Shown: positions 19,865 through 31,244 of the stretch, in pieces
Layout: every line of letters begins with the position of its first letter
Position numbering within the stretch: position 1 is the stretch's first letter
NCBI GenBank assembly: GCA_001999425.1
Contig: MLHP01000024.1
Location: 124,001-188,000, forward strand
From: Rodentibacter genomosp. 2
GTDB taxonomy: Bacteria > Pseudomonadota > Gammaproteobacteria > Enterobacterales > Pasteurellaceae
DNA length: 64,000 nt
Direction of reading: 5' to 3'
Translations under genes and position numbers: made by a program
Notes under the pieces: generated by a model
Database searches by the model: none
What the model was told of the DNA's origin: nothing
The model's input: only the letters and a program-made list of their open reading frames with translations

Positions 19865-22800
19865 ATGATACAACCCCGTTTCGTCCATCTCCATACACAC
19901 AGTGATTTTTCTATGATTGATGGGATTGCCAAGGTGAAACCTTTGGTGAAAACCTGTGCGGAAAATAATATGGTGGCGATGGCTTTGACGGATTTCACCA
20001 ATTTTTGTGGTGTCGTGCGTTTTTATGGGGAAGCATTGTCCGCCGGTATTAAACCGATTATTGGTGCGGATGTGCGGGTGCGTAGCGAGCTATGCGGTGA
20101 TGAATTATTCGAGCTGACCTTACTTGCAAAAAATAATACGGGCTATAAAAATATCACACTACTTTTATCGAAAGCTTACCAACGGGGCTATGACGATTTA
20201 CCCTACATCGATCAAGATTGGTTGATCGAACACCGTGAGGGCGTGATTATTTTATCCGGCGGAACAAAAGGTGATGTGGGTAAAAAATTGTTGAAAGAAA
20301 ATACGGCGGAAACACAACGTGCGGTCGGTTTTTACCAAGAATTTTTTCCTGATCATTTTTATCTAGCGTTAACCCGAACCGGCAAGCCTGATGAAGAACG
20401 CTATATCAAAGCCGCTTGCGCCCTTGCGGAGGCGCAAAATTTACCGCTTGTGGCAACCAATGATGTTGTGTTTTTAAAGTCGGATGATGCGGAAGCCCAT
20501 GAAATCCGCGTGGCGATTCATGACGGCTATACCTTGGATGATCCCAAACGCCCTAAACTTTACACGGCACAGCAGTATTTCCGTACTGAAGAGGAAATGT
20601 GTGCCTTATTTGCCGATATTCCTTCCGCCCTTGAAAACACGCTATTAATCGCACAACGTTGTAGTGTTACCTTGCGCCTTGGGCAATATTTCTTACCACA
20701 ATTCCCAACGGGGGAACTGAGTACGGAAGATTATTTGGTGATGAAATCGAAAGAGGGCTTGGAAGAGCGGCTGGCATTTTTATTTCCCGATGAAAAAGTG
20801 CGGTTGGAAAAACGTGGGGAATATGACGAACGCTTGCAAGTGGAACTCGACGTCATTAACCAAATGGGGTTTCCAGGTTACTTCTTGATCGTGATGGAGT
20901 TTATTCAGTGGTCAAAAGATAACGATATTCCCGTGGGGCCGGGACGGGGTTCCGGTGCGGGGTCATTGGTGGCGTATGCGTTAAAAATTACCGATCTCGA
21001 TCCCTTAGAATTTGATTTGCTTTTTGAACGTTTCTTAAACCCTGAACGTGTGTCCATGCCCGATTTCGACGTGGATTTCTGTATGGACGGGCGGGATCGC
21101 GTGATTGAGCACGTAGCGGACACCTATGGGCGTGGTGCGGTATCACAAATTATTACTTTCGGAACAATGGCAGCGAAAGCGGTGATTCGTGATGTGGGAC
21201 GGGTATTGGGGCATCCCTACGGTTTTGTGGATCGCATTTCTAAATTGATTCCTCTCGATCCGGGCATGACACTTGCCAAGGCCTTTGAGATTGAGCCGCA
21301 ATTACAAGCCGCCTATGACAGCGATGAGGAAGTCCAAGCGCTGATTGATATGGCACGCAAGCTGGAGGGCGTAACCCGCAATGCCGGTAAGCATGCCGGC
21401 GGTGTGGTGATTTCACCCACCTTGATTACCGATTTTGCACCGCTTTATTGTGATAGTGAAGGGCTTCACCCAGTGACCCATTTTGATAAAAATGATGTGG
21501 AATATGCCGGTTTAGTCAAATTTGACTTCTTGGGATTACGCACCCTCACTATCATCAAATGGGCGTTGGATATGGTCAATGCCCGTATGGCGCGAGAAGG
21601 CAAGCCTATGGTGGATATTGCTTCAATTCCGTTGGATGATCAGGCTTCTTTTGAATTGCTCAAACGTTCTGAAACGACAGCCGTGTTCCAGTTGGAATCG
21701 CGCGGTATGAAAGATTTGATTAAACGCCTACAACCGGACTGTTTTGAAGATATTATCGCGTTGGTGGCACTGTTCCGCCCCGGCCCGCTACAATCGGGGA
21801 TGGTGGATAACTTTATCGACCGTAAGCATGGCCGTGAAGAAGTTTCTTATCCCGATGCGAATTATCAGCACGAAAGTTTGAAACCGATTTTGGAGCCTAC
21901 CTATGGCATTATTTTGTATCAAGAGCAAGTGATGCAAATCGCACAGGTTTTAGCCGGTTATACCTTAGGCGGTGCGGATTTATTACGCCGTGCAATGGGT
22001 AAGAAAAAACCGGAGGAAATGGCAAAACAACGTTCCGTATTTGAAGCAGGCGCGATCAAAAATGGCGTTGACGGTGAACTTGCCATGAAGATTTTCGACT
22101 TGGTGGAAAAATTCGCCGGTTATGGCTTTAATAAATCCCACTCGGCTGCCTATGCCTTGGTTTCTTATCAAACCCTTTGGTTGAAAACCCATTTCCCTGC
22201 GGAATTTATGGCGGCGGTGATGACATCGGAAATGGACAATACGGATAAAATTGTCGGCTTGTACGATGAGTGTTTGCGTATGGGGTTAAAAGTCACGCCG
22301 CCGGATATTAATGTGGGCAAACATCATTTCAGTGTGAATGAAAACGGTGAAATTGTGTATGGGATCGGGGCGATTAAAGGCGTGGGTGAAGGGCCGATTG
22401 AGGCATTAATTACGGCACGCAATGCAGGGGGATTTTTTAAAGATTTATTTGATTTATGCGCCCGTGTCGATTTGAAAAAAATCAATAGACGTACTTTTGA
22501 AAGCCTGATTATGTCAGGGGCATTTGATAAATTAGGACCACATCGTGCGGCACTTTCTAAAAATTTGGAAGACGCATTAAAAGCCTCCGATCAACACGCT
22601 AAAGACGAAGCCATGGGGCAATCGGATATGTTCGGGGTACTGACCGAAACCTATGAAGAAGTGGAAAACGCCTATGCCAATACGCCGCCTTACACGGAAA
22701 AACAAATTCTGGACGGCGAGCGTGAAACCCTAGGGCTTTATTTAAGCAGTCATCCCGTTAGCCGCTATTTGAAGGAGCTCTCTCACTATAGTTCAACGCG

Positions 22801-23341
22801 ATTAAAAGAACTGACTCCAAACCGCCGTGGGCAAATAAGTACGGCTGCCGGTTTAATTGTGGCTTCACGTATCGCCATCACCAAAAAAGGTAATCGATTG
22901 GGGGTTGCGACATTAGATGATCGCTCGGGACGTTTAGACATCACCTTATTTGGCGAAAGTTTGGAACAATTTGGTGAGAAATTGCAAAAAGATACCGTCG
23001 TTGTGGTATCGGGACAAGTGAGCTTTGATGATTTCTCCGGTGGTTTAAAAATGACCGTACGGGATATGATGACCTTAGATGAAGCCCGTTCCCGTTATGC
23101 CAAATCCCTTGCTATTAGCTTGTCGGATGAGCAAATCACGCCAATGTTTATTAAGCAGCTAAAACAAATGCTTGAACCGGTGAGTGGCGGAACCTTACCG
23201 ATTAATGTGTATTATCAAAGTCCAAAAGGCAGAGCGCTGCTACGTCTTGGCGTTCAGTGGTCGATTACCCCTACCGATGAAATTTTGACAGAATTAGCCA
23301 ATATGCTGGGCGAAAGTGCGGTTGAATTGGAATTTGGATAA
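19865..23341 (+). CDS. dnaE: DNA polymerase III alpha subunit
   Basis: DnaE is the catalytic subunit of the replicative polymerase. The 1158-residue product (E. coli 1160) starts with the PHP domain ([15 protein letters not shown]). The catalytic acidic pair lies in [13 protein letters not shown] (Asp402 and Asp404); [16 protein letters not shown] is the conserved palm segment. Further on are helix-hairpin-helix and OB-fold regions, and QSDMFG at about residue 920 is the internal beta-clamp-binding motif. No frame damage is seen. It contains two uptake signals, 20796-20804 and 23314-23322, the latter next to the stop. Confidence 0.98.
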   Translation: MIQPRFVHLHTHSDFSMIDGIAKVKPLVKTCAENNMVAMALTDFTNFCGVVRFYGEALSAGIKPIIGADVRVRSELCGDELFELTLLAKNNTGYKNITLLLSKAYQRGYDDLPYIDQDWLIEHREGVIILSGGTKGDVGKKLLKENTAETQRAVGFYQEFFPDHFYLALTRTGKPDEERYIKAACALAEAQNLPLVATNDVVFLKSDDAEAHEIRVAIHDGYTLDDPKRPKLYTAQQYFRTEEEMCALFADIPSALENTLLIAQRCSVTLRLGQYFLPQFPTGELSTEDYLVMKSKEGLEERLAFLFPDEKVRLEKRGEYDERLQVELDVINQMGFPGYFLIVMEFIQWSKDNDIPVGPGRGSGAGSLVAYALKITDLDPLEFDLLFERFLNPERVSMPDFDVDFCMDGRDRVIEHVADTYGRGAVSQIITFGTMAAKAVIRDVGRVLGHPYGFVDRISKLIPLDPGMTLAKAFEIEPQLQAAYDSDEEVQALIDMARKLEGVTRNAGKHAGGVVISPTLITDFAPLYCDSEGLHPVTHFDKNDVEYAGLVKFDFLGLRTLTIIKWALDMVNARMAREGKPMVDIASIPLDDQASFELLKRSETTAVFQLESRGMKDLIKRLQPDCFEDIIALVALFRPGPLQSGMVDNFIDRKHGREEVSYPDANYQHESLKPILEPTYGIILYQEQVMQIAQVLAGYTLGGADLLRRAMGKKKPEEMAKQRSVFEAGAIKNGVDGELAMKIFDLVEKFAGYGFNKSHSAAYALVSYQTLWLKTHFPAEFMAAVMTSEMDNTDKIVGLYDECLRMGLKVTPPDINVGKHHFSVNENGEIVYGIGAIKGVGEGPIEALITARNAGGFFKDLFDLCARVDLKKINRRTFESLIMSGAFDKLGPHRAALSKNLEDALKASDQHAKDEAMGQSDMFGVLTETYEEVENAYANTPPYTEKQILDGERETLGLYLSSHPVSRYLKELSHYSSTRLKELTPNRRGQISTAAGLIVASRIAITKKGNRLGVATLDDRSGRLDITLFGESLEQFGEKLQKDTVVVVSGQVSFDDFSGGLKMTVRDMMTLDEARSRYAKSLAISLSDEQITPMFIKQLKQMLEPVSGGTLPINVYYQSPKGRALLRLGVQWSITPTDEILTELANMLGESAVELEFG

Positions 23342-23370
23342 TAGTGTTTTACCAATCACCCAAATTAAGG

Positions 23371-23388
23371 ACAGGAATACCTTCCTGT
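23371..23388 (+). other. Short perfect hairpin in the dnaE-def gap
   Basis: ACAGGAA-TACC-TTCCTGT forms a 7-pair stem with a 4-base loop and no T run. Position between two genes suggests a transcript-end or leader structure, but its role cannot be read. Confidence 0.35.
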
Positions 23389-23434
23389 GCTACAATTGCG
23401 CAACGAATTGCAACTTAAAAAAATAAGAGAAATT

Positions 23435-23944
23435 ATGACCGCACTTAATGTATTAATTTATCCTGACGAACATTTAAAAGTTGTTTGTGAGCCTGTTTCT
23501 GAAGTTAATGACGACATTCGCAAAGTTATAGACGATATGTTCGATACCATGTATCAAGAACAGGGCATTGGTTTAGCCGCACCACAGGTTGATATTTTAC
23601 AACGTATCATCACCATTGATATTGAAGGCGATAAACAAAACCAACTGGTATTAATTAATCCGGAAATTTTGGCATCAGAAGGCGAAACCGGTATTGAAGA
23701 AGGCTGTTTATCCATTCCGGGCGTACGGGCACTGGTGCCTCGGAAAGAAAAAGTGACCGTAAAGGCGCTGGATCGCAATGGGCAAGAATTTACCCTAAAT
23801 GCAGACGGTTTACTTGCTATTTGTATTCAGCATGAAATTGATCACCTCAACGGTATTTTATTTGTGGATTATCTTTCACCGCTCAAACGCCAGCGTATTA
23901 AAGAAAAGTTAGTCAAATACAAAAAACAAATGGCAAAACAATAA
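23435..23944 (+). CDS. def: Peptide deformylase
   Basis: Def removes the N-formyl group from nascent proteins and works with Fmt, which adds it to initiator tRNA. ATG 23435 gives 169 residues, the E. coli length; the frame is open further upstream but without a suitable start. All three family motifs are intact: GIGLAAPQ (44-51), EGCLS (89-93, metal ligand Cys91) and HEIDHLNG (133-140, ligands His133 and His137, catalytic Glu134). The uptake signal ACCGCACTT at 23438-23446 overlaps codons 2-4, so the signal encodes Thr-Ala-Leu of the protein. fmt follows after an unusual palindrome-bearing gap. Confidence 0.97.
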   Translation: MTALNVLIYPDEHLKVVCEPVSEVNDDIRKVIDDMFDTMYQEQGIGLAAPQVDILQRIITIDIEGDKQNQLVLINPEILASEGETGIEEGCLSIPGVRALVPRKEKVTVKALDRNGQEFTLNADGLLAICIQHEIDHLNGILFVDYLSPLKRQRIKEKLVKYKKQMAKQ

Positions 23945-23987
23945 CCGATATTATGTGGTCAATGTACAAACAGGGATTTCAACGAAA

Positions 23988-24024
23988 CGTAGGGACAGTA
24001 GGGACACATGCGGTGTGTCCCTAC
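23988..24024. repeat. GTAGGGAC-type palindromic repeat, copy 1
   Basis: GTAGGGACACA and TGTGTCCCTAC form a perfect 11-pair stem around TGCGG (23998-24024). A partial direct copy, GTAGGGACA, precedes it immediately (23989-23997). Related palindromes lie at 37978-38003 and 55099-55127, so this is a dispersed intergenic family. Confidence 0.7.
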
Positions 24025-24060
24025 AACTCTCCTCCTTGTGCAACAGCGACATAATCACGA

Positions 24061-24098
24061 AAAGTGCGGTTAATTTTGACCGCATTTTATTTTTTCTC
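24061..24098 (+). terminator. Terminator after def built on an uptake signal
   Basis: TGCGGT pairs with ACCGCA across an 8-base loop, flanked by AAAA on the left and TTTTATTTTTTC on the right. The left arm is the exact uptake signal at 24063-24071. It separates def from fmt. Confidence 0.6.
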
Positions 24099-24139
24099 CC
24101 GTACTATCGGGAACATTATTCAACATAACGCAGAACATG

Positions 24140-25096
24140 ATGAAACCACTCAATATTATCTTTGCAGGTACGCCCGATTTTGCGGCACAGCATTTGCAGG
24201 CTTTACTCCATTCTCAACATAACGTGATTGCGGTTTATACGCAGCCTGATAAACCGGCGGGGCGTGGCAAAAAACTGCAAGCCAGTCCGGTGAAACAGCT
24301 GGCATTGCAACATCATATCCCTGTTTATCAACCTAAATCCTTACGCAATGTTGAGGTGCAAGAAGAATTACAAGCCCTAAATGCTGATGTCATGGTAGTG
24401 GTGGCTTATGGCTTAATTCTCCCCAAAGCGGTGTTAGAAGCTCCACGTTTGGGCTGTTTGAACGTGCATGGTTCCATTTTGCCCCGTTGGCGTGGTGCTG
24501 CCCCCATTCAGCGTGCTATTTGGGCAGGAGATACGCAAACAGGTGTTACCATTATGCAAATGGATGAAGGCTTAGATACCGGTGATATGCTACACAAAGT
24601 ATATTGTGATATTTTACCCACAGAAACCTCTGCAAGTCTTTATGAAAAATTGGCTGAATTGGCACCGCCGGCACTCATTGAGGTGCTTGATCAACTCGAA
24701 AGTGGAAAATTTGTCGCTGAGAAACAAGAGGATAGCCAAAGTAATTATGCGGATAAACTTTCCAAAGAAAAGGCGAGATTGGATTGGTCTCTTTCTGCCG
24801 CACAACTTGAACGCAATATTCGAGCCTTTAATCCTTGGCCGATGGCTTATTTCAGCACGGAAGATAAAGAGGAAAATTTACAAACCTTAAAAGTGTATCA
24901 AGCGGAAATATTACCCCATCAAGATAAACCGGCAGGGACGATTTTATGCGCGGATAAAACGGGCATTCAAATTGCTACGGCTGAAGGCGTACTGAATATT
25001 TTGCAACTGCAACCGGCTGGTAAAAAGCCGATGTCGGTTCAAGATTTGCTGAATGGGCGTGCGGAATGGTTCCCTGTTGGTAAGGTGTTAGCCTAA
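24140..25096 (+). CDS. fmt: Methionyl-tRNA formyltransferase
   Basis: Fmt formylates Met-tRNAfMet using 10-formyl-tetrahydrofolate. Two adjacent ATGs (24137, 24140) are possible; I take the second ([16 protein letters not shown], 318 residues), matching the H. influenzae protein. Landmarks are [32 protein letters not shown] (the loop that contacts the acceptor stem), [34 protein letters not shown] (catalytic Asn-His region and folate site) and [11 protein letters not shown]. The stop overlaps the rsmB start by one base (TAATG), so the two are translationally coupled. Confidence 0.97.
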   Translation: MKPLNIIFAGTPDFAAQHLQALLHSQHNVIAVYTQPDKPAGRGKKLQASPVKQLALQHHIPVYQPKSLRNVEVQEELQALNADVMVVVAYGLILPKAVLEAPRLGCLNVHGSILPRWRGAAPIQRAIWAGDTQTGVTIMQMDEGLDTGDMLHKVYCDILPTETSASLYEKLAELAPPALIEVLDQLESGKFVAEKQEDSQSNYADKLSKEKARLDWSLSAAQLERNIRAFNPWPMAYFSTEDKEENLQTLKVYQAEILPHQDKPAGTILCADKTGIQIATAEGVLNILQLQPAGKKPMSVQDLLNGRAEWFPVGKVLA

Positions 25097-26478
25097 TGAA
25101 AAACGAGCGTTCGCAGCAAAAAGCGGAAAAAAATAAACCGATGAAAAAAACAGCGAAAAAATCCACCGCACTTTCCTCCAGAGCGGTGGCGGCACAGGTC
25201 ATTTTACAGGTACTTGATGAGGGAAAATCTCTTTCAAGCTTAATTCCCGATGTGCAAGTCTCCTTAAAAACACAAGATTTACCGCTACTCCAAGAAATTT
25301 GTTTTGGTGTATGTCGTGTGCTGCCTCGTTTGGAACAGATTATCCAATGTCTTGTGGATAAACCGCTCAAAGACAAAACTCGGATTGTGCATTGTTTATT
25401 ACTCGTTGGACTGTATCAATTACTTTATATGCGTGTCCCGCCCCACGCCGCTGTGGATGAAGTGGTGAATGCAACGAAAACGTTGAAGTCAGACAGCTTC
25501 CGTGGATTAGTCAATGGCGTGCTACGCCGTTTTTTACGAGAACAAGAAAGCATTTTGGCGCAAGTGGATAAATATTGGCAGACCTTGCATCCCGAATGGT
25601 TTGTGAACAAGTTGAAAAAGGCTTATCCGAATTGGCGTGACATCATTAATGCGAATAATCAAAAACCGCCGATGTGGCTACGGGTTAATGCACAACAAAA
25701 TAGCGTAGAAAGCTACCGCACTTTATTGGCGGAGTCGGGCATTTTGGCAGAAACCGACCTTCACCCTCAGGCGTTACGTTTGGCTTCACCGACGACAGTA
25801 CAAAAATTACCTTATTTTTCGGAAGGGGCGGTAACGGTACAGGATTTGAGTGCACAATGGGCGGCGGCTTTGCTTGAACCGCAAAATGATGAGTGGATTT
25901 TAGATGCCTGTGCTGCGCCTGGGGGGAAAACCACCCATATTTTGGAACTCGCCCCACAAGCGAATGTGATTGCATTAGATGTGGAAGCCCATCGTTTGAA
26001 ACGGGTGGAAGAAAATCTGGCACGTTTGAATCAGCAGGCGATGGTTGTTTGTGGTGATGCTACTCAGCCCGATGAATGGTTGGCAGAAATCGGAAAAAGT
26101 GCGGTGCAATTTGACCGTATTTTATTAGATGCCCCTTGCTCCGCCACCGGTGTGATCCGCCGTCACCCTGATATTAAATGGCTGCGCCAAGAAACGGACA
26201 TCACACAACTTACCGCATTACAAAAAAATATTTTGAAAGCCCTTTGGGCGAAATTGAAACCGAACGGTATTTTACTGTATGCCACCTGCTCAGTGTTACC
26301 GGAAGAAAATGATGAACAAATTCGCACTTTTTTATCAGAACATTCAGATGCGGAATTATTACCGCTCCCTTTTGAAGGGAATGTGAATGATGATAAAAGT
26401 GCGGTCGGTTTTCAATTTATCCCGCAAGAAAATGGTGGAGACGGGTTCTATTATGCTAAGCTGCGTAAGCGATCCTAA
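25096..26478 (+). CDS. rsmB: 16S rRNA (cytosine-967-C5)-methyltransferase RsmB
   Basis: RsmB (Sun/Fmu) methylates C967 of 16S rRNA using S-adenosylmethionine. The product has an N-terminal NusB-like RNA-binding domain ([18 protein letters not shown] to [11 protein letters not shown]) and a C-terminal methyltransferase domain with [15 protein letters not shown] (SAM loop), [18 protein letters not shown] and [15 protein letters not shown], which supply the two conserved cysteines. At 460 residues it is about 30 longer than E. coli RsmB because of a lysine-rich N-terminal extension; an internal ATG at 25141 would remove 15 residues. I keep 25096 because it overlaps the fmt stop. Four uptake signals lie inside the gene. 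Confidence 0.95.
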   Translation: MKNERSQQKAEKNKPMKKTAKKSTALSSRAVAAQVILQVLDEGKSLSSLIPDVQVSLKTQDLPLLQEICFGVCRVLPRLEQIIQCLVDKPLKDKTRIVHCLLLVGLYQLLYMRVPPHAAVDEVVNATKTLKSDSFRGLVNGVLRRFLREQESILAQVDKYWQTLHPEWFVNKLKKAYPNWRDIINANNQKPPMWLRVNAQQNSVESYRTLLAESGILAETDLHPQALRLASPTTVQKLPYFSEGAVTVQDLSAQWAAALLEPQNDEWILDACAAPGGKTTHILELAPQANVIALDVEAHRLKRVEENLARLNQQAMVVCGDATQPDEWLAEIGKSAVQFDRILLDAPCSATGVIRRHPDIKWLRQETDITQLTALQKNILKALWAKLKPNGILLYATCSVLPEENDEQIRTFLSEHSDAELLPLPFEGNVNDDKSAVGFQFIPQENGGDGFYYAKLRKRS

Positions 26479-26495
26479 CCTAAAAGAGGACAATC

Positions 26496-27302
26496 ATGTT
26501 TCCTAATATTGACGTGATCATACCTTGCTATAACGCAGAAAAAACCTTAACACGAGCGGTGGAATCAGTTTTAAATCAACCCTGTTTGGGAAAAATTTGG
26601 TTGATTGACGATGCTTCAAGTGATGGTACGCTTGCTCTGGCGAATCAGTTTTCCGCACAGTATCCGGAACGGATTTTTGTGGAATCAATGAATAAAAACC
26701 GTGGTGTCGCAAAATCACGAAATTGGGGGGCGTTACAATCTACGAATGAATTGATCGCTTTTTTAGATGCGGATGATGCCTATGAGCAAGGGGCATTGGA
26801 AGTGGCAGCGGCAACCTTTCATTTTCAACCGGACACCTCTGTGGTACGTTTGGCTTTAAAACCCATAGGGTTAGCGAGCCGTTATGCGGAACATCCTAAT
26901 TTTGATTTTGCTTGGCAGCATATGAGAATGACATGTGGAGGGAATGTGGTGTTTCGCCGCGCTTTTTTCCTAGCCTGTGGCGGTTTTCCTCAAGATGTGT
27001 TATTCCGTGAGCTAGGCGGTGAAGACGGTGCTTTGGGGATTGCAACAACAAGAATAAATAAGGTGGCGACATTATTTGATGAAGTCGGTGTGCTACATTA
27101 TTGTCGAGAGGGAATGCACGCCGAGCGATTATTAGATTCGATTTTGTTCCCAAAAGCACCAGAAGAGGTGACGGAAGAAAAAATGATGCAGGCAAATGCG
27201 GTAACCGATGAAATCTGTCTCCGAGTGAATGCGTTAAAGTGCGGTCTAAATTCAGCGGAAATCGGTATCCGACCTCTGATTTTAACAAGGAGTGAAGCAT
27301 GA
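26496..27302 (+). CDS. Family 2 glycosyltransferase (GT-A fold)
   Basis: The 268-residue protein has a GT-A fold typical of GT2: [19 protein letters not shown] at residues 8-26, IDDASSDGT (37-45, nucleotide binding), [16 protein letters not shown] (90-94, the metal-binding DXD-type motif) and [10 protein letters not shown] (174-183, the ED general-base region). No membrane segment is seen, so it should act at the cytoplasmic face. Donor and acceptor cannot be inferred. It lies 17 bases behind rsmB and overlaps trkA by 4 bases (ATGA), so it is in the operon, yet glycosylation is unrelated to its neighbours. An uptake signal lies at 27237-27245 near the 3' end. Confidence 0.85.
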   Translation: MFPNIDVIIPCYNAEKTLTRAVESVLNQPCLGKIWLIDDASSDGTLALANQFSAQYPERIFVESMNKNRGVAKSRNWGALQSTNELIAFLDADDAYEQGALEVAAATFHFQPDTSVVRLALKPIGLASRYAEHPNFDFAWQHMRMTCGGNVVFRRAFFLACGGFPQDVLFRELGGEDGALGIATTRINKVATLFDEVGVLHYCREGMHAERLLDSILFPKAPEEVTEEKMMQANAVTDEICLRVNALKCGLNSAEIGIRPLILTRSEA

Positions 27303-28675
27303 AAATAATGATTCTTGGTGCCGGACAAGTGGGAACGACATTAGCGGAAAGTTTGGTCAGTGAAGATAATGATATTACCTTGGTGGATAACGAATCGCCA
27401 CGACTTCAAGCTTTACAGGAAAAACATGATTTAAAAGTCGTGCAGGGCTTACCCTCTTCACCGAAAATCTTGCGTGATGCCGGTGCGGCAGATGCAGATT
27501 TAATGGTGGCGGTGACATCATCGGATGAAATCAATATGGTCGCTTGTCAAATCGGCTATACATTATTTAATACACCGACACGTATTGCACGTATTCGTAA
27601 TTCGGAATATTTACGGGAAAAAGACAAGTTATTTAATGATGAAAATGTGCCTATCAACCATTTGATTTCACCGGAAAATTTGGTGACGGATGAAATTACC
27701 CGCCTGATTGCTTATCCGGGGGCATTGCAAGTGGCGCATTTTGCTAAAAATCGGATCAGCGTTGTGGTAGTGAAAGCTTATTACGGTGGCGCATTGGTCG
27801 GGCATGCATTATCCGCTTTCAAAGAGCATATGCCGCATATTGAATTTCGTATTGTCTCGATTTTACGTAGTGACAAAACCATTCGCCCTCAAGGCTCGAC
27901 AATTATTGAAGCCGGTGATGAAATTACATTTATTTGTGCGACAGAACATATTAAAACGGTAATTAGCGAATTACAACGCCTCGAAAAACCTTATAAACGA
28001 GTGATGATTGTCGGTGGAGGAAATATTGCCGCCGGCGTAGCAAAACAATTGGAAGAGCATTGTACGGTAAAATTAATTGAGCGTAATGCGGAACGTGCGC
28101 AAGCCTTAGCGGAAAAATTAGCAAAAACCTTGGTTTTTCATGGTGATGCTTCCGATCAAAATTTATTGTTTGAAGAGCATATTGAGAATGTTGATGTTTT
28201 TCTCTCATTAAGTAGCGATGATGAAGCCAATATTATGTCGGCATTGTTGGCAAAACGTTTAGGGGCAAAAAAAGCCATGGTGCTGATTCAGCGTATGGCG
28301 TATATCAACCTGATTCAGGGCGGTACGATTGATATTGCCGTTTCTCCGCAGCAAGCGACAATTTCCGCGTTGCTGGGATATGTGCGTAAAGGCGATGTCA
28401 AAAATGTCGCGAGTTTACATCACGGGGGGGCAGAAGCGATTGAAATTGTTGCCCACGGTGATTTGAATACTTCCAATATTGTGGGAAAAACGATTCGTCA
28501 TATTCGTTTGCCTGCCGGTTGCATTATTGGTGCGATTTTACGCAATAATGAAGTGATTATCGGGCATAAAAATGTTGAGATTCAGGACGGTGATCATGTC
28601 ATCCTGTATTTAGGTGATAAAAAAGCGGTTTCTGAAATCGAAAAGCTATTCCAACCAAGTGTATTTTTTATCTAA
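27299..28675 (+). CDS. trkA: Trk potassium uptake system regulatory protein TrkA
   Basis: TrkA is the cytoplasmic NAD(H)-binding regulator of the TrkH/TrkG potassium channels. The 458-residue protein (E. coli 458) contains two tandem RCK modules: the first Rossmann motif is [19 protein letters not shown], the second [18 protein letters not shown] at about residue 235, each followed by an RCK_C subdomain. The start overlaps the glycosyltransferase stop and AAGGAG lies before it. It belongs to the def-fmt-rsmB-trkA-mscL neighbourhood known in H. influenzae. Confidence 0.97.
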   Translation: MKIMILGAGQVGTTLAESLVSEDNDITLVDNESPRLQALQEKHDLKVVQGLPSSPKILRDAGAADADLMVAVTSSDEINMVACQIGYTLFNTPTRIARIRNSEYLREKDKLFNDENVPINHLISPENLVTDEITRLIAYPGALQVAHFAKNRISVVVVKAYYGGALVGHALSAFKEHMPHIEFRIVSILRSDKTIRPQGSTIIEAGDEITFICATEHIKTVISELQRLEKPYKRVMIVGGGNIAAGVAKQLEEHCTVKLIERNAERAQALAEKLAKTLVFHGDASDQNLLFEEHIENVDVFLSLSSDDEANIMSALLAKRLGAKKAMVLIQRMAYINLIQGGTIDIAVSPQQATISALLGYVRKGDVKNVASLHHGGAEAIEIVAHGDLNTSNIVGKTIRHIRLPAGCIIGAILRNNEVIIGHKNVEIQDGDHVILYLGDKKAVSEIEKLFQPSVFFI

Positions 28676-28678
28676 AGG

Positions 28679-28706
28679 TTTACTTTTTAACCAAAGAACA
28701 TATAAT
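28679..28706 (+). promoter_or_regulatory. Promoter of mscL
   Basis: TTTACT at 28679-28684 followed after 16 bases by a perfect TATAAT at 28701-28706. It would start transcription about 30 bases before mscL. Confidence 0.65.
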
Positions 28707-28742
28707 ACGTGCGTCTCTAACTGTAAATAAAAGGAAAAATTT

Positions 28743-29138
28743 ATGAGCTTTATAAAGGAATTTCGTGAATTCGCGATGCGTGGCAATGTTGTTGATATGG
28801 CTGTCGGGGTCATTATCGGTGGTGCATTTGGCAAAATTGTAAGTTCACTTGTGGGTGATGTCATAATGCCTGTATTGGGTATCTTAACCGGCGGTGTAGA
28901 TTTTAAAGATTTAAAATTTATTTTAGAACCGGCAAAAGGCGATATTCCGGCAGTGACATTAAACTACGGTATGTTTATTCAAAACGTCTTTGACTTTGTC
29001 ATTATTGCATTTGCAATTTTCTTAATGGTAAAAGGTATCAACAAATTGAAAAAACCGGTTGAAGTTGAAACAGCACCGGCAGAGCCTTCAAACGAAGAAA
29101 AATTACTTACTGAAATTCGTGATTTGTTGAAAAAATAA
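28743..29138 (+). CDS. mscL: Large-conductance mechanosensitive channel
   Basis: MscL is a homopentameric inner-membrane channel that opens on hypo-osmotic stretch to release solutes. The 131-residue product has the amphipathic N-terminal helix ([31 protein letters not shown]), with the glycine-rich pore helix TM1, a periplasmic loop, TM2 ([26 protein letters not shown]) and the C-terminal helical bundle ([14 protein letters not shown]). AAAGGAA precedes the start. It has its own promoter and terminator, though it lies behind trkA. Pairing with potassium transport fits osmotic adaptation. Confidence 0.97.
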   Translation: MSFIKEFREFAMRGNVVDMAVGVIIGGAFGKIVSSLVGDVIMPVLGILTGGVDFKDLKFILEPAKGDIPAVTLNYGMFIQNVFDFVIIAFAIFLMVKGINKLKKPVEVETAPAEPSNEEKLLTEIRDLLKK

Positions 29139-29156
29139 TTCATCTTAGAACAGAAT

Positions 29157-29184
29157 AAAAAAGTTGGCTTATGCCAACTTTTTT
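29157..29184 (+). terminator. Terminator of mscL
   Basis: AAAAAAGTTGGC and GCCAACTTTTTT form a 12-pair stem around a TTAT loop, followed by ATTTTC. Confidence 0.9.
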
Positions 29185-29247
29185 ATTTTCTATATTAGGG
29201 CAAAAGCAAATTAAAAAATGACAGATTTTTCTACCGCACTTTTGCTA

Positions 29248-30237
29248 TTAAGTTTTTAAACACGCCACAAAATGTGTTCCGTTGTCGCTATTAAAGGATG
29301 GTTTTTGTAAACGACAGTTTTCCTCTGCAAGCGGACATCGGGTACGAAATACGCAACCTGAGGGCGGATTAATCGGCGAAGGCAGATCGCCTTCGAGAAG
29401 TGGAATGTTTTTGTTGCGTTCCAATTTTGGATCGGGAATTGGCACGGCGGACATTAACGCTTTGGTGTAGGGGTGCTTGGTGTGATTATACACCTCATCG
29501 TCACTCCCCAATTCCATGGCATTGCCTAAATACATTACCAGGACACGGTCGGAAATGTGTTTTACCACCGCAAGATCATGGGCAATAAAAATCAGTGATA
29601 ATCCCATTTCTTCCTGTAATGACTTCAATAAATTCACCACTTGAGCCTGAATGGAGACATCTAGTGCGGAAACCGGCTCATCACAAATAATCATTTTCGG
29701 TTCAATAATTAATGCACGGGCAATACCGATACGCTGACATTGTCCCCCTGAAAATTCGTGAGGATAGCGATTAATCAAGTTTGGTAATAAACCCACTTTT
29801 AACATCATCGCTTGCACTTTTTCTTTCACTTGTTCTGCGTTCAAATGAGGCTGGTAGATTTTGAGCGGTTCCGCAATAATTTCACCAATATTCATTCGAG
29901 GATTGAGCGACGCAAGGGGATCTTGGAAAATCATTTGAATATCTTTGCGTGTATCACGCCATTGTTTGGGCGATTGTTTGCGTAAATCTTTGCCTAGCCA
30001 AATAATTTCCCCCTCGTTTGCTTCCACCAAGCCAATAATGGCACGGGCAAGGGTGGATTTGCCACAGCCCGATTCGCCTACGATTCCTAAGGTTTCGCCG
30101 GCATAAAGTTGAAAAGACACATTTTTCACTGCCTTTAAGGTTTGTGGTTTAGCAAAAAAGAGGGCTTTATTATTTTTAATTTTGAAGGATACGCCCAGAT
30201 TTTTGACCTCTAATAACAGATTTTTTTCTTTAATCAT
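29248..30237 (-). CDS. oppF: Oligopeptide ABC transporter ATP-binding protein OppF
   Basis: OppF is one of two ATPases that power uptake of oligopeptides through OppBC. The 329-residue product has Walker A GESGCGKSTL, the Q-loop region, signature FSGGQCQRIGIARAL, Walker B MIICDEPVSALD and the switch His in LIFIAHDLAV, plus the C-terminal Opp/Dpp extension with the CVFRTRCPLAEENCR cysteine cluster (a possible iron-sulfur site in this family). Its ATG overlaps the oppD stop by 4 bases. It is last in the oppABCDF order. Confidence 0.95.
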   Translation of the reverse strand: MIKEKNLLLEVKNLGVSFKIKNNKALFFAKPQTLKAVKNVSFQLYAGETLGIVGESGCGKSTLARAIIGLVEANEGEIIWLGKDLRKQSPKQWRDTRKDIQMIFQDPLASLNPRMNIGEIIAEPLKIYQPHLNAEQVKEKVQAMMLKVGLLPNLINRYPHEFSGGQCQRIGIARALIIEPKMIICDEPVSALDVSIQAQVVNLLKSLQEEMGLSLIFIAHDLAVVKHISDRVLVMYLGNAMELGSDDEVYNHTKHPYTKALMSAVPIPDPKLERNKNIPLLEGDLPSPINPPSGCVFRTRCPLAEENCRLQKPSFNSDNGTHFVACLKT

Positions 30238-31235
30238 ATGTTTTGTCCTTCAAATTGTTCTGGCGGAATCCAACAGTTGCGTAAATGCCCTTGGGAAAGT
30301 GCGGTCAGTTTGGGTGCAGTTTTGCATTGCGCTTCGGCATAATGGCAACGGGGTGAAAACGGACAGCCTGTCGGTAAATGTAACAAATTCGGCGGATTTC
30401 CCGGAATCGTGACGAGCGTTTCATTTTTGCCGTCAAGGCGGGGAATCGCCTCCATCAGCCCGAGGGAATAAGGATGGGTCGGGTGATAGAAAATTTGTTC
30501 CGCTGTGCCGTATTCCATCGTCCGACCGGCATACATCACAAGCACTTGATCACAAATCCCCGCGACCACACCAAGATCATGCGTGATCATAATAATCGCC
30601 GTGTTAAATTCCTGTTTGAGTTCATTCAATAAGGTCATAATTTGGGCCTGTACCGTCACATCCAGTGCGGTGGTTGGTTCATCAGCGATCAGTAATTTCG
30701 GGCGACAAAGTAATGCCATGGCAATCATCACACGCTGGCGCATCCCGCCGGAAAATTCGTGCGGATACATCCCCATACGTTTTTTGGCTTCCGGCATTTT
30801 CACTGCATCCAACATTTTTACCGATTCATTGAATGCCGTTTGTTTGTCGTAACCTTTGTGCAACATCAAAACTTCCATTAATTGTTCGCCTATCTTCATA
30901 TAGGGATTCAAGGATGTCATCGGATCTTGGAAAATCATTGCAATTTGTTCTGCGCGGATTTTATTGAGTTGTGCCGTTGGTAAATTGACCAGTTGCGTGC
31001 CGTTAAATAAGGCTGAACCGGAAACTTTCCCGTTTGCTGCAAGCAAGCCCATTAAGGCAAAGGCAGTTTGGGATTTACCGGAACCGGATTCCCCCACAAT
31101 GCCGAGGGTTTGTCCGGCATCTAAGGTGAAATTGAGATCATTTACCGCCGTGACAATACCGTCAGGCGTATGGAAATTGACATAGAGGTTTTGCACATCT
31201 AATAAGTGAGGTTGATTTTTGTATTGTTTTTCCAT
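30234..31235 (-). CDS. oppD: Oligopeptide ABC transporter ATP-binding protein OppD
   Basis: OppD is the partner ATPase of OppF. The 333-residue product shows Walker A GESGSGKSQTA, signature FSGGMRQRVMIAMAL, Walker B LLIADEPTTALD and switch His in IIMITHDLGV. The C-terminal oligopeptide-transporter extension contains CPFSPRCHYAEAQC, the family cysteine cluster. AGGAGAGG precedes the ATG. It sits 9 bases after oppC and overlaps oppF, so expression of the complex is coupled. One uptake signal is at 30297-30305. Confidence 0.95.
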   Translation of the reverse strand: MEKQYKNQPHLLDVQNLYVNFHTPDGIVTAVNDLNFTLDAGQTLGIVGESGSGKSQTAFALMGLLAANGKVSGSALFNGTQLVNLPTAQLNKIRAEQIAMIFQDPMTSLNPYMKIGEQLMEVLMLHKGYDKQTAFNESVKMLDAVKMPEAKKRMGMYPHEFSGGMRQRVMIAMALLCRPKLLIADEPTTALDVTVQAQIMTLLNELKQEFNTAIIMITHDLGVVAGICDQVLVMYAGRTMEYGTAEQIFYHPTHPYSLGLMEAIPRLDGKNETLVTIPGNPPNLLHLPTGCPFSPRCHYAEAQCKTAPKLTALSQGHLRNCWIPPEQFEGQNI

Positions 31236-31244
31236 AAACCTCTC

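Noticed and set aside
23989-24024. GTAGGGACA tandem halves as a CRISPR or direct-repeat array
   Set aside because: Only two adjacent halves, no spacers and no cas genes; it is a palindromic hairpin element.
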